A stretch of 64,000 nt of DNA from Polaribacter sp. HaHaR_3_91 (GTDB lineage: Bacteria > Bacteroidota > Bacteroidia > Flavobacteriales > Flavobacteriaceae), in assembly GCF_019278525.1 (NCBI RefSeq), contig NZ_CP058986.1:1522001-1586000 (forward strand), read 5' to 3'. Both the position numbers and the translations under genes were made by a program. The notes under the pieces were generated by a model. The model was not told the origin of the DNA and made no database searches. It saw only the letters and a program-made list of their open reading frames with translations. Shown here piece by piece: positions 7,993 through 17,155 of the stretch (position 1 is its first letter; every line of letters starts with the position of its first letter).

Positions 7993-10839
7993 TTATTTGC
8001 TTTTAATTATAAAAGTAGATATGTTTCCTTTTTCGTCGTTTTTAGGGTGTAATTCTTCTGTAAAATACAAGATTTTCCATTCTTCTAAGTTGTTTAAATA
8101 CGTTAAACGTTGTTGTAAAACGCTAGAAGATTTTATTTTTTTACTTTTCGATTTAGTGTTTACAAATCCAACACCATCATCTATAATTAAAACTTTATAA
8201 GTAAAAGCATCTACTTTTTTAAGGTTGATGGTAACGGTTCCTGTATCAAATTTATTAAAAATTCCATGGTTTACAGCATTTTCTACAATAGGTTGTAACA
8301 ACATCGTTGGTATTTTGGTTTTTCTGAGATCAATAGCATCATCAATATTAATTTGATATTCTAGTTTTTCTCTAAAGCGTAGTTTTTCTATTTCTAAATA
8401 ATTGCTGAGCAGTTTTATTTCTTCTGTTAATGTGATAGTCGTTTCTTTAGACAGTTCGAAAAAACGTCTAATTAGTTTCGAAAATTTAACCAAATATTTT
8501 TCTGAGGCTTCAAAATTATTTTCATTAATAAAATATTGAATAGCTGCTAAAGAGTTGAAAACAAAATGCGGATTCATTTGCGAGCGAAGTGCTTTTAATT
8601 GAATCTCAGAAAGTTGTTTTTCTTGAAAAAGCTTTTTACTTTTTTGCTGTTGGTTTCGTTTACTTAAATACCAAACAGCTCTAAAAAACAAAGTTGTTAA
8701 AGTTAAAAGAACGATGGCTTTAAACCAAAATGTTTGATGCCATAAAGGAGTGATTGTAAATTCAATTTTTTGTTTAAAATCTTGTGATTCAATTTTTAAA
8801 ATATAGGTATTGGGCTGTAAATCATTAAAATTAATATTGGTTGTTTCTGTTGTTTTCCAATCGCTTTGCAGTGGTTCTAATTTGTAATTATAAGTAAAGT
8901 GAGTATTGTTCTCAGAAAAATCTATCCTAGAAACGGCAATACTAATGTTGTTGTTCTCTAAGTATTTAAAAGTATTATTATTTTCAGTTATTGTTTGGTT
9001 GTTGTACGTTAATTTATCGATATAAATATCTAATAACTGATTGACGTTTTCTTGTTTTTTTGGCAAAATAGCAATTCCATTATTTGTACTTACAATAAGC
9101 TCATTTTTATGAATAAAAATATCATTAACTTGTTGAGAAGGAATGCCGTTGGCGATTGTTAATTGTTTTTCTAAAGTATAGTTATGATCATTTAAAACAT
9201 ATTTAAAAATACCGGAGTTACTTGCCAACCAAATATTTTTATTCTCCACAAAAGCATTATTCACAATTAAAAATTCTGATTTTGGTAATTGATATATGTT
9301 ATTCAAATCGGTAATAAAGGATCCAAAGCCATCTGTATTTAATAATATATGGGTTTTAGATACTTTTGTAATACTTAGAATAGATTTAGAAAATATTTGT
9401 TTATTAAAAGTAACTTCACTTATTTCTTCATTTTTAATTTGCTTTAAACCATTTGTGGTTGCAACCAATAATCGATCATTAAAAACCATTAAATTGGTAA
9501 TTCCTAGTTGGGGATAAACTTTAAGAATTTTCAGGTTGTTTGTATCAATTTTATTAATTCCTACAGTAAAATCGCCATATAAATACTTGTTAAAATAAAT
9601 TAAGTTTCTAGCAGTTTGATTTTTATAATAAGGGAATTCTGTAAAATTAAACTCCTCGGTGTCTTTAGTGTTTTTTTTACGTATAATTTTGTTTTCCGAA
9701 ATATAGAACGCTGTTTGTAAGGAGTCTATATAATTAGAACTAAAAATGTAATTATTTTGTTTAATAAACGGTATAAAATCTTTTTTGTCAGTTTGATATT
9801 TGAAAAAACCTTTGTTATAAATATTTGCAATTATGGTATCGTTTATTTTGTTGGTTTTAAGAATCTTTTCGTGTTGAAAAGCATATTTAATATTTCTTTT
9901 AGATTTACTAAGTTTGTATACACCATTTAAAAAAGTAGCAATCCAAACCGTTTCTTTTTTATCAATCATTGCAAAATGTGCATCTAATTTTTTAGGAATT
10001 AAAACTGTTTTTGTAATGTGATAATTAGCATCTAAAACACCTACAAATCCTCTTCCTGTAATCTGAATTTGATTGTTAATGAGATGTATTCTGGTGTGTT
10101 GAGATTTATTGATACCTACTTCATCTTCAAAATTGCGTTTATATAGTTTTAACGTATTTAAGTTTAATATTGAATAATATTTATCTGCTGTCCAATAAAA
10201 TAAACTATCTGTTATTTGACCTCTATAATGGACAGTGGTTAGAATATTTTTAAGATTGGGTACCTTTTTTATATTTCCGTTTTTGTAGGTTAATTTTATA
10301 GTGTCTAAATTAATACTTGTCACATAAGAAGTAATAGCCGGATGTTTAAGATAAACTGGTGTTCCCTTTTTTAAGGAAGTCTTTTCTGAGACTAATTTCC
10401 ATTTATCATTGATTAATTCATGCGCTCTAGAATTACTTGTTAGTATAATTTGGTTGCCTATTTGACTCGTATAATTGGGAGTGAATATTTCATTTTTGAC
10501 TTCACTTTCAAAAGCATAAACACTATCATTTTTTATATAGCCTAATTTAGATGTTTTAGATAAATACCATAAATTACCATCTGGTGTTGGATGAATTCCC
10601 CATATATCATTGGTAGACAAACCATTTCTAGTTGTAAAATTTTTTAAGGTGTTACCATTGTATTTTACTAACCCTTTGTCTGTAGCAAACCAAATAAAAC
10701 CATAAGCATCTTGTACAATTTTATAAATATGATTGCTAGGTAAGCCATCCTTTACAGTAATATTTGTGTACTGTTGAGAATAGGAAAAACTCCATAACAT
10801 AATTATAAATAAAGTGATATGTAGTTTTAAGAATTTCAA
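7993..10839 (-). CDS. Propeller-type sensor histidine kinase (LytS-like)
   Basis: Membrane sensor kinase of the ligand-binding beta-propeller type. A signal peptide (about 1-21, ending SFSYSQQ) is followed by a large periplasmic region. It has repeated propeller motifs (NHIYKIVQDAYGFIWFATDKG near the start) and a Y_Y_Y domain about 620-695. One transmembrane segment lies near 700-722, then a HisKA_7TM-less LytS kinase core with H758 in QMNPHFVFNSL and an HATPase domain with VENAVNHG. The start is TTG: the in-frame ATG at residue 14 would remove the charged end of the signal peptide. It is paired with the LytTR regulator 1 base downstream. Confidence 0.9.
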   Translation of the reverse strand: MKFLKLHITLFIIMLWSFSYSQQYTNITVKDGLPSNHIYKIVQDAYGFIWFATDKGLVKYNGNTLKNFTTRNGLSTNDIWGIHPTPDGNLWYLSKTSKLGYIKNDSVYAFESEVKNEIFTPNYTSQIGNQIILTSNSRAHELINDKWKLVSEKTSLKKGTPVYLKHPAITSYVTSINLDTIKLTYKNGNIKKVPNLKNILTTVHYRGQITDSLFYWTADKYYSILNLNTLKLYKRNFEDEVGINKSQHTRIHLINNQIQITGRGFVGVLDANYHITKTVLIPKKLDAHFAMIDKKETVWIATFLNGVYKLSKSKRNIKYAFQHEKILKTNKINDTIIANIYNKGFFKYQTDKKDFIPFIKQNNYIFSSNYIDSLQTAFYISENKIIRKKNTKDTEEFNFTEFPYYKNQTARNLIYFNKYLYGDFTVGINKIDTNNLKILKVYPQLGITNLMVFNDRLLVATTNGLKQIKNEEISEVTFNKQIFSKSILSITKVSKTHILLNTDGFGSFITDLNNIYQLPKSEFLIVNNAFVENKNIWLASNSGIFKYVLNDHNYTLEKQLTIANGIPSQQVNDIFIHKNELIVSTNNGIAILPKKQENVNQLLDIYIDKLTYNNQTITENNNTFKYLENNNISIAVSRIDFSENNTHFTYNYKLEPLQSDWKTTETTNINFNDLQPNTYILKIESQDFKQKIEFTITPLWHQTFWFKAIVLLTLTTLFFRAVWYLSKRNQQQKSKKLFQEKQLSEIQLKALRSQMNPHFVFNSLAAIQYFINENNFEASEKYLVKFSKLIRRFFELSKETTITLTEEIKLLSNYLEIEKLRFREKLEYQINIDDAIDLRKTKIPTMLLQPIVENAVNHGIFNKFDTGTVTINLKKVDAFTYKVLIIDDGVGFVNTKSKSKKIKSSSVLQQRLTYLNNLEEWKILYFTEELHPKNDEKGNISTFIIKSK

Positions 10840-10856
10840 GTTTTATTTTTGTTTAT

Positions 10857-10864
10857 CAAAGATA
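10857..10864 (-). promoter_or_regulatory. -7 box of the sensor-kinase operon
   Basis: On the minus strand TATCTTTG matches TAnnTTTG and ends 17 bases before the TTG start codon. This gives the two-component pair its own promoter, separate from the CPBP gene upstream, and supports the TTG start. Confidence 0.5.
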
Positions 10865-10942
10865 CAATTATCCTTTTCGTTATTTATAAGGGATTTCTTA
10901 TCATTATAGTATGTTCTATAAAGAATATTCTTTTTAATATAA

Positions 10943-11872
10943 TTAAAAAAAACGATCAATGTTTTGAAGTATAGCCATTGCATCCATTAGAATTGCGACA
11001 CCTATATGAATTACGATTCCGCCTATTATAGATTTGCTATACATAGAAATTACGCCTAATACATAACCACCAAAAGCAGAACCTATAATTTCTCCGGTAG
11101 GTTTGCCTATATGAAAAAAAACATACAAGGCTACCATTGGTAGAATTGCTTTAGATCCTAAGTTTTTTACCATTCCTAATATTAAAAAACCTCTAAAAAA
11201 CCATTCAATAGAAATAAAATCTAATAAATATATTGGTTCGTATATTACTAAAGCAAACCATTTATTTATAAAAGTTCCTGTATTTCCAATTGAAGGATAT
11301 TGCCTTAAAAAACTTGGTTGATAAGAAGCAAAAACAATAAAAGGAAAAGCAATTAATAGTAACAATAAATATGGTTTCCATTTCACTTTTTTAAATGAAA
11401 AACCATAAAAATTTTCATTGTGTTTTTCAATCAATTTATAGAAAACAATAATTCCGATTGAAAACATTATAAAGCGAATAGTTCTAGCAATTACCTTTGT
11501 ATAAAAACCTACTTTTTTAGGCGCTATATTTTCTTGAATCCAACTGTAATGATCTAAAAATCCAAACCGAATACTAACCAATAGAATTGCAAATAAACTT
11601 GTAATCCAAAAGGATGATTTTTTAAGAAAACTAAAATCGGTCTTTGTGGTTGCAATTATTACAATTGTTGAATAGTATGCAAAACCAAAAAATAAAAAGT
11701 AATACCCATATATATAAGTTGAATCATGATGCTGTCTAAAAAATAATGTAGGAATATTTGTGGTATGATTTAGGTAAATTAGAATTCCTAAAAATAAGAA
11801 AAATAGTAAATAGGTAGTAATTTTATAATCTTCAGAAAAATGTTTTTTTAGGTAAGTTAGTATTGTTGCCAT
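10943..11872 (-). CDS. CPBP-family intramembrane metalloprotease
   Basis: Membrane protease of the CPBP (CAAX protease and bacteriocin-processing, 'Abi') family. About eight hydrophobic segments are visible. Motif 1 reads EWFFRG (E223, R227), motif 2 FFHIGK has H254, and motif 3 VIHIGVAILMD has H289. The usual double glutamate EExxxR is only a single E followed by W. Substrates are unknown. The gene is the last of a minus-strand group behind a lipoprotein gene and an Lgt-like gene, with a hairpin in the 59-base gap. The family includes bacteriocin-immunity and prenyl-protease homologues; the physiological role here cannot be deduced. Confidence 0.82.
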   Translation of the reverse strand: MATILTYLKKHFSEDYKITTYLLFFLFLGILIYLNHTTNIPTLFFRQHHDSTYIYGYYFLFFGFAYYSTIVIIATTKTDFSFLKKSSFWITSLFAILLVSIRFGFLDHYSWIQENIAPKKVGFYTKVIARTIRFIMFSIGIIVFYKLIEKHNENFYGFSFKKVKWKPYLLLLLIAFPFIVFASYQPSFLRQYPSIGNTGTFINKWFALVIYEPIYLLDFISIEWFFRGFLILGMVKNLGSKAILPMVALYVFFHIGKPTGEIIGSAFGGYVLGVISMYSKSIIGGIVIHIGVAILMDAMAILQNIDRFF

Positions 11873-11885
11873 TTATAATAGTACT

Positions 11886-11920
11886 AATAAACGAGTGTTA
11901 GAATTAACACCCGTTTATTT
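11886..11920. terminator. Hairpin between lipoprotein and CPBP genes
   Basis: Stem AATAAACG-GTGTTA pairs with TAACAC-CGTTTATT across a 4-base loop with one mismatch. A T-rich tract follows only on the plus strand, so on the coding (minus) strand it is more likely an attenuating or mRNA-protecting hairpin than a full terminator. Confidence 0.5.
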
Positions 11921-11931
11921 TATTAAAAAAA

Positions 11932-12519
11932 TTAGTCCGTAGTAAAGGTGAAATAAATTTTAGGTATACCATTATTAGCAACAGGACCACCTCCATTACT
12001 TCCACTATCTACAAAATTAGAGCTCACAAAAGTAAAGTTGCTACTAGCAAAAGGAAATGTAACAGCTGCAGTATGACCATTAGAAGTATTTAAACCATCG
12101 CCACCAGTTCTTTTAATTGTATAATTTACACCTGGTACAATTTCATAAGGAGTTGTAAGAGAAATATATTCTATACTCGAATTAGAAAAGGTACTACTAA
12201 TGGTTGGTCCACCTACAATTTCTATTTCATAACTCACAGCACTATTATCTACGGCGTATGGTGTAGTTTGTGCAAAACTTTGATAACCTATAGCACAAAT
12301 ACTACCTGGCTCACTAGTTGTAAATACATATTCATGTACCTGTAAATCCATAGATTTATTACTTAAATCAGATAATGCAGTTTCTATTGTAGTGTCGGCA
12401 TTATCACAAATATCACCTGAAGGTGTTGGTGAAAGTCCATCTCCACAACCAGCACCAATGATAAGTACAGCAGTAATTAATAATACAAAAGGTAATGTGT
12501 TTTTTAATAATTTTTTCAT
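11932..12519 (-). CDS. Predicted lipoprotein of unknown function
   Basis: 195 residues. It starts with a lysine-rich signal peptide and a lipobox-like IGAGC, with the lipidated cysteine at about 25. The mature part is rich in Ser/Thr/Gly and looks like one all-beta domain (EYVFTTSEPGSICAIGYQS, VSYEIEIVGG, YTIKRTGGDG). I recognise no named family. It lies 10 bases after the Lgt-like gene, an enzyme class that lipidates lipoproteins, and before the CPBP protease gene. This makes it a candidate dedicated substrate of that pair, which is an inference from position only. Confidence 0.75.
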   Translation of the reverse strand: MKKLLKNTLPFVLLITAVLIIGAGCGDGLSPTPSGDICDNADTTIETALSDLSNKSMDLQVHEYVFTTSEPGSICAIGYQSFAQTTPYAVDNSAVSYEIEIVGGPTISSTFSNSSIEYISLTTPYEIVPGVNYTIKRTGGDGLNTSNGHTAAVTFPFASSNFTFVSSNFVDSGSNGGGPVANNGIPKIYFTFTTD

Positions 12520-12529
12520 GATTTTAGTT

Positions 12530-13279
12530 TTAAAGTGTTATTGTTTTTGATTTTAATTTGAGATATAAATAAGTTGTTATGCTTATAAAAATAAATGCAA
12601 TAAATTGAGAATGTGAAAGGTAATCTTGTATAATAAAACCTCTTGAATCTCCTCTAAAAAGCTCTAACAGACTTCTTGCAATTCCATATAATATGATGTA
12701 TGAAAGAAATACTTGTCCATCAAATTTCTTGTTTTTTCTGATAATAAAAAGCAAGCTCATAATTATTAGAATAGAAAATACTTCGTATAATTGAGTAGGA
12801 TGGACGGTTACCGAATTTGTACTTGGAAAACTAATTCCGAGAATAGAATTTGTTGGTTTTCCATAACAACAACCTGCAAAAAAGCAACCCATTCTACCAA
12901 TTGCATGTACAATTGTTGTGGTAATAGCTAGAATATCCATTAAAGGTAAAATGGTTATTTCATGTTTTTTTAAATACCAAAAAGTAAATAATATTATGCA
13001 AATAAAAGAACCATAAAAAACAAATCCACCAGAAAAAATACTGAATATATTTTTTGGGTTTTGTATGTAATAAATAGGTCTTTCAAAGAATAAAAATAAT
13101 TTTCCACCAACATAACCAGCAATAAAAATTAAATAAAAAAAGATGTTTGGTAAAACGAGATTTAGTCTTTTTTTAGTTTGCCATTTTGTATATAAAATGG
13201 CTAATAGTGTACCAAAAACAATACAAATTGCATACGTATAAATAGTAATGTTTTGATATTCTAATAGCTTTGGATACAT
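12530..13279 (-). CDS. Lgt-like prolipoprotein diacylglyceryl transferase paralogue
   Basis: Seven-helix membrane protein of the Lgt family, which moves diacylglyceryl from phosphatidylglycerol to the lipobox cysteine. Visible motifs are GGFVFYGS (84-91), HAIGRMGCFFAGCCYG (125-140), HPTQLYE (160-166) and FRGDSRG (208-214). The cysteine-rich GCFFAGCCYG replaces the GNxxNxE type seen in classical Lgt, so this is a divergent paralogue rather than the essential housekeeping copy. It opens the lgt-like/lipoprotein/CPBP group on the minus strand. Activity on lipoproteins is inferred, not shown. Confidence 0.85.
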   Translation of the reverse strand: MYPKLLEYQNITIYTYAICIVFGTLLAILYTKWQTKKRLNLVLPNIFFYLIFIAGYVGGKLFLFFERPIYYIQNPKNIFSIFSGGFVFYGSFICIILFTFWYLKKHEITILPLMDILAITTTIVHAIGRMGCFFAGCCYGKPTNSILGISFPSTNSVTVHPTQLYEVFSILIIMSLLFIIRKNKKFDGQVFLSYIILYGIARSLLELFRGDSRGFIIQDYLSHSQFIAFIFISITTYLYLKLKSKTITL

Positions 13280-13442
13280 TTTTACATTTTTTTAATCTAG
13301 TATTTCTACCAATTACTTTAGTTAATAATTCGACAACATGACCAGAGATGCATCAAAGTATTTATTTTTAAGTCTTTTATAAGGTGTTATTTGTATAAAT
13401 GATGAGCTCATTTAAGATAAGTTGGTTTTCATTAAAGGAAAG

Positions 13443-13482
13443 AAAAACTCCATATGATTTTTTAAAGAATATGGAGTTTTAA
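13443..13482 (-). terminator. Terminator of the LRR surface-protein gene
   Basis: Perfect 12-bp inverted repeat AAAACTCCATAT / ATATGGAGTTTT with a 13-base loop, ending in a T run on the minus strand. It lies 46 bases after the stop of the leucine-rich-repeat gene. The rest of 13280-13528 shows no gene. Confidence 0.8.
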
Positions 13483-13528
13483 TATTGAAAATCTAATTTC
13501 TCTTTTTCAAGGATGTTTTAGAGAGTGA

Positions 13529-16500
13529 TTAATTTACAATCACTTTTTTAGTAGATGATTTTTCTTTGCTTATCAGTTTAAAGAAGTAAATCCCTTTTGA
13601 TAAATTTAAATTAGAAATTATATTCTTACCGATGTTTACGTCTCTTTTTTTAATTTCTTTTCCAGTAATCGAGTAAATGAATAATTCAGACTTCTCTAAA
13701 GTGATAATATTCATTTTTCCGTTAGTTGGGTTTGGATATAAAGAAAACTCAAGAGTATTATATACATCAGTACTTAATGCAGTACATTCAGCCTGATTAT
13801 TCACAAAGTTTGATGTTGTATCAATATTTGTCCAATTGTCTGCACTCCAAGTAGCATTATCAACCTCTATACAAGTTAAACTGGGATTGTTAATTGCATT
13901 AAAGAGTGTAAAAAGAGCGTTATTTCCGTTTTTTACATTTAAAGAAGTTAGCGCATTAGACTGTATATCTAAAGAGGTTAATAAAGTATGTGCACTTACA
14001 TCTAAATTTGTAAGGTTATTATAGCTAACATTTAAAGTAGTTAAGGCTGTAAAATCGTTTATACCCGTTAAGTCTGAAATATTTTTACTGGAAATATCTA
14101 AATTAGATATAATATTTATATTGTCTGTAAACACTTTGCTATCTGGAGTTCCTTTATCTAAACCAGCATTTATTAATGCCATTTCAAAATTGTTATCAGG
14201 AATCGTAGTTTCTAGAGAAACTGTAGTATTGTATGTATTTGTTATTACAGGCGCATTATAATCGAAATAAATATTTGCAGTGGTATTAAAAGTATCACCA
14301 ATAACTGCAGTGCTTTTTGGTTTTATTTTATAAAATAACCAACCATGACTAGCAGGTTCATTACTGGTACTATCTGCCAATTGTATGTTTTCAAAAATAA
14401 ATTCTACTTTATTTGAGTTGGTAATTGCAGTTCTGTAAGAATGACTAGCTGCAATTGGTTGAAAAGTAGCCATGTCTAAACCTGCATCAATAATGTCTTT
14501 TACTACAATATTTATTGCAGATGCGGTACCTGTATTTTGAAAACGAACTCTATACGTTAAATCATCTGGTACTTGTGAGGTACTAATTTTATCACCTTCA
14601 AAACAAACCACATCATTGGGGTCGTAAGCATTTACAATAATATCAGAAAAAATATGAGTGTTATCTGTAGGTGTTGCATCACCTGTTAAAGGTGTAATAG
14701 AGGTGGTGTAGGTAATTGTATCTCCTCCATTTACCGGATTTATAGGGTCTGTAGGTGTATTTATTGTAAAGTAGACGTCAATATAACTTTCTTGAAAAGG
14801 TAGAAGGTTTGTATAATTCCAAGTTAAAGAATTACTTGTTTGAATGTCTGGTGTGGTACTTGCATTATTAAATGTTTCTTGATTCTCATTAAAATTTAAA
14901 GTAACCGCTCCGGACGGAATAATTGTAGAACCATTATTTCTGTAAAACACTCTTAACTGCGTATCAAAACCTGGTCTAGATTCCGATGTTGTAAAAGAAT
15001 ATATTTCTACGTCGTCTATTTGAGTATTTGCTGTAATACAAAAATCGATAGTTTCTGTGTTTCCAGAACCCGTAAAATTGGTGGTTTGTGTAGTTGGAGT
15101 TGCTGTAAAATATGAAGGGAAGTTTGGTATTAATTCAGTTGTTACAGAAGTGTCATTAATATAAATTGTGTAGGTGCCATCTACAGCACTAAAAGCAGCC
15201 GCACTAACATTGGTACTTGTACTGTTAATTCTAGTATTTACAGATTTTGTATCTGCAGCATCGCAACCATCATTATTAAAATCAAAAGAAACTGTACCAG
15301 TTATTGTATTAGAATTTACAGGCACAAAAGAACAATATTCCGTAAAGTTGGTTTGCGAATCTATGTTTGCATAGATTCCTGCAGAAACGGTAGCATCATC
15401 AACACAAATAGAAAATAAATTTGGATTGTTATTTGCCACTAAATTATTACTAGAAATGCTAGATGTATTTCCATTTTTAAGATTTAAACTGCTTAAATTA
15501 GGATTAGAGTTACAGTGTAAAGCATTTAAATTTGTAAAACTTGATAAATCTAAATCTGTTAAAAGGTTACCTGTACAATATAGATTATTTAATGTTGTAC
15601 TTGTTGTAGTATCTAAACTTGTTATTTGATTTCCATTACAACCAAGGGTAGATAAAGAAGTGTTAGATAATGTATTTATGGTTGTTAAGTTATTGTTACT
15701 ACAAGAAAGGTTAGACAAGCTTGTATTTAAGCTTACGTCTAAAGAATTTATAGCGTTATCACTACAAATTATAGTAATTAACCCTGTGTTTAAACTTGTG
15801 TCTAACGTTGTTAATTGGTTATTGCTACATATTAATGTTACTAAAGTAGCTGTAGAAGGTAAGGTTAAACTTGTTAATAAATTATTGGCAGCGTTTATAG
15901 AGGTTAGTCCAGTTGATACGGAGGTATCTAAAGTTGCTAATTGATTAATGCTGCAGTTTAAAGTTTTTAAAGATGATGATACTGGTAAAGTTAAACTTGT
16001 TAATGAGTTGTTAGAGGTGTTTAAAGTAACTAAGCCTGTAGCCATGGATGTATCTAAAGTTGTTAAGTTATTTTGATTACATGACAGTTTTGTTAAAGTA
16101 GTACTAGCAGGTACTGATAAATTAGTTAAAGAATTAGAATATATAGAGATTTCTATTAAACCTGTGGAAATAGAAGCATTTAAACTGGTAATACTATTAC
16201 TCCAAGAATGTAAATGAGTTAATGTATTAGAAGAAGGTAGTGTTAAACTAGTTAAGTTATTGTTATAACTTTTTAAGGTGATTAGGGAGGTGTTGTTTGT
16301 AGCATCTAAACTTGTAATCTGATTTTGAAAACATTCTAGGTTCGTTAAGGCTAAAGAAGATGAGGTGTTTAATGATGTAAGTTGATTATATTCACATTTT
16401 AAACTTTCTAATAGAGGTGTATTTGTTATGTTTAAATTTGTTAATACATTATTATTTGTGATTACAGATGTTAATGCCGTTTGATTAGAAAGGTCTAAGG

Positions 16501-16960
16501 TAGATAAGTTATTATAAGAAGTATTTAATGTTGTTAATGTTCCTGTATTCGGAAGTATAAGTGTTGAAATACCTATGGACATTCCACTAAAATCATTATA
16601 ATTAATATTTGAAGCACAATCCAAATATGTTAGATTAGATAATGCAGATAGGTCTAAACTAGTTAAATCATTATTACTACAAGTTAAAGAGGTTAAATTA
16701 ACAAAAGCTTCTATTCCTGTAAAATCTGAAAGACCGCCTTCTAAAAAACCCATAATTTCAAAACCTTGATAGCCAGAAATAATTAATTCCGTAACAGCAG
16801 CGGCTTCGGATACCTGTATTTCATTATCATTATTAGTATCTATACTTGGTGAGTAGTTTAGAAGAGCTTGTTTAAATTCAGTATCTGGGATATTTACAAT
16901 CTGGCTAAAAATTGTACTAGAAATAAACAAAAAAGTTAGAGAAAGTAGTTTTAGTTTCAT
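13529..16960 (-). CDS. Leucine-rich-repeat surface protein with T9SS tail
   Basis: 1143-residue exported protein. A signal peptide (1-20, ending STIFSQ) is followed by about 18 leucine-rich repeats of about 21 residues (90-490, pattern NxLTSLDxS). A beta-rich segment resembles DUF7619/DUF11 repeats (about 545-910, containing DPNDVVCFEGD and YRVRFQNTGTA). A second short LRR block lies around 915-1050. The C-terminus is a type A T9SS sorting domain starting at YPNPTNGK (about 1075) and ending KKVIVN. It is expected to be secreted and anchored by type IX secretion, probably for adhesion or substrate binding. Residues 236-403 are four exact-length 42-residue doublets. A dedicated terminator suggests it is monocistronic. 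Confidence 0.92.
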   Translation of the reverse strand: MKLKLLSLTFLFISSTIFSQIVNIPDTEFKQALLNYSPSIDTNNDNEIQVSEAAAVTELIISGYQGFEIMGFLEGGLSDFTGIEAFVNLTSLTCSNNDLTSLDLSALSNLTYLDCASNINYNDFSGMSIGISTLILPNTGTLTTLNTSYNNLSTLDLSNQTALTSVITNNNVLTNLNITNTPLLESLKCEYNQLTSLNTSSSLALTNLECFQNQITSLDATNNTSLITLKSYNNNLTSLTLPSSNTLTHLHSWSNSITSLNASISTGLIEISIYSNSLTNLSVPASTTLTKLSCNQNNLTTLDTSMATGLVTLNTSNNSLTSLTLPVSSSLKTLNCSINQLATLDTSVSTGLTSINAANNLLTSLTLPSTATLVTLICSNNQLTTLDTSLNTGLITIICSDNAINSLDVSLNTSLSNLSCSNNNLTTINTLSNTSLSTLGCNGNQITSLDTTTSTTLNNLYCTGNLLTDLDLSSFTNLNALHCNSNPNLSSLNLKNGNTSSISSNNLVANNNPNLFSICVDDATVSAGIYANIDSQTNFTEYCSFVPVNSNTITGTVSFDFNNDGCDAADTKSVNTRINSTSTNVSAAAFSAVDGTYTIYINDTSVTTELIPNFPSYFTATPTTQTTNFTGSGNTETIDFCITANTQIDDVEIYSFTTSESRPGFDTQLRVFYRNNGSTIIPSGAVTLNFNENQETFNNASTTPDIQTSNSLTWNYTNLLPFQESYIDVYFTINTPTDPINPVNGGDTITYTTSITPLTGDATPTDNTHIFSDIIVNAYDPNDVVCFEGDKISTSQVPDDLTYRVRFQNTGTASAINIVVKDIIDAGLDMATFQPIAASHSYRTAITNSNKVEFIFENIQLADSTSNEPASHGWLFYKIKPKSTAVIGDTFNTTANIYFDYNAPVITNTYNTTVSLETTIPDNNFEMALINAGLDKGTPDSKVFTDNINIISNLDISSKNISDLTGINDFTALTTLNVSYNNLTNLDVSAHTLLTSLDIQSNALTSLNVKNGNNALFTLFNAINNPSLTCIEVDNATWSADNWTNIDTTSNFVNNQAECTALSTDVYNTLEFSLYPNPTNGKMNIITLEKSELFIYSITGKEIKKRDVNIGKNIISNLNLSKGIYFFKLISKEKSSTKKVIVN
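15752..16255 (-). repeat. Four tandem 126-bp units inside the LRR gene
   Basis: Residues 236, 278, 320 and 362 each begin the same motif (LTSLTLP or LTNLSVP), followed 21 residues later by a different LRR type (TLDTS..TGL). The doublet is therefore a 42-residue, 126-bp higher-order repeat in exact register, suggesting expansion by duplication of LRR pairs. Confidence 0.8.
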
Positions 16961-17142
16961 AAAGTTGAATTTTTTTAAAGTTAGGACTTGTTTTTAGCGG
17001 AGTAAAAGAGGTAAAACATTGTTTTTTAATAGTTAAAAGACGTATAAAACTAAGCGTTTTTAAGTTGTTTCTGATAGTGCATTAGAGTAAATAAGGGTTT
17101 GGTTAAAGGAAGCGTCTATTTAGTTTATTCTAATAAAAGAAG

Positions 17143-17150
17143 TATTTTTG
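17143..17150 (+). promoter_or_regulatory. -7 box at the ung start
   Basis: TATTTTTG (TAnnTTTG) ends only 5 bases before the ung ATG at 17156. Transcription normally starts about 6-8 bases after this box, so the ung mRNA could be leaderless. The box also rules out the TTG start at 17099, which would lie upstream of it. Confidence 0.4.
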
Positions 17151-17155
17151 TTGTT

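Noticed and set aside
10943..11872. CPBP protein as an abortive-infection phage-defence gene
   Set aside because: The Abi name is historical; no other defence genes are nearby, so only protease family membership is supported.
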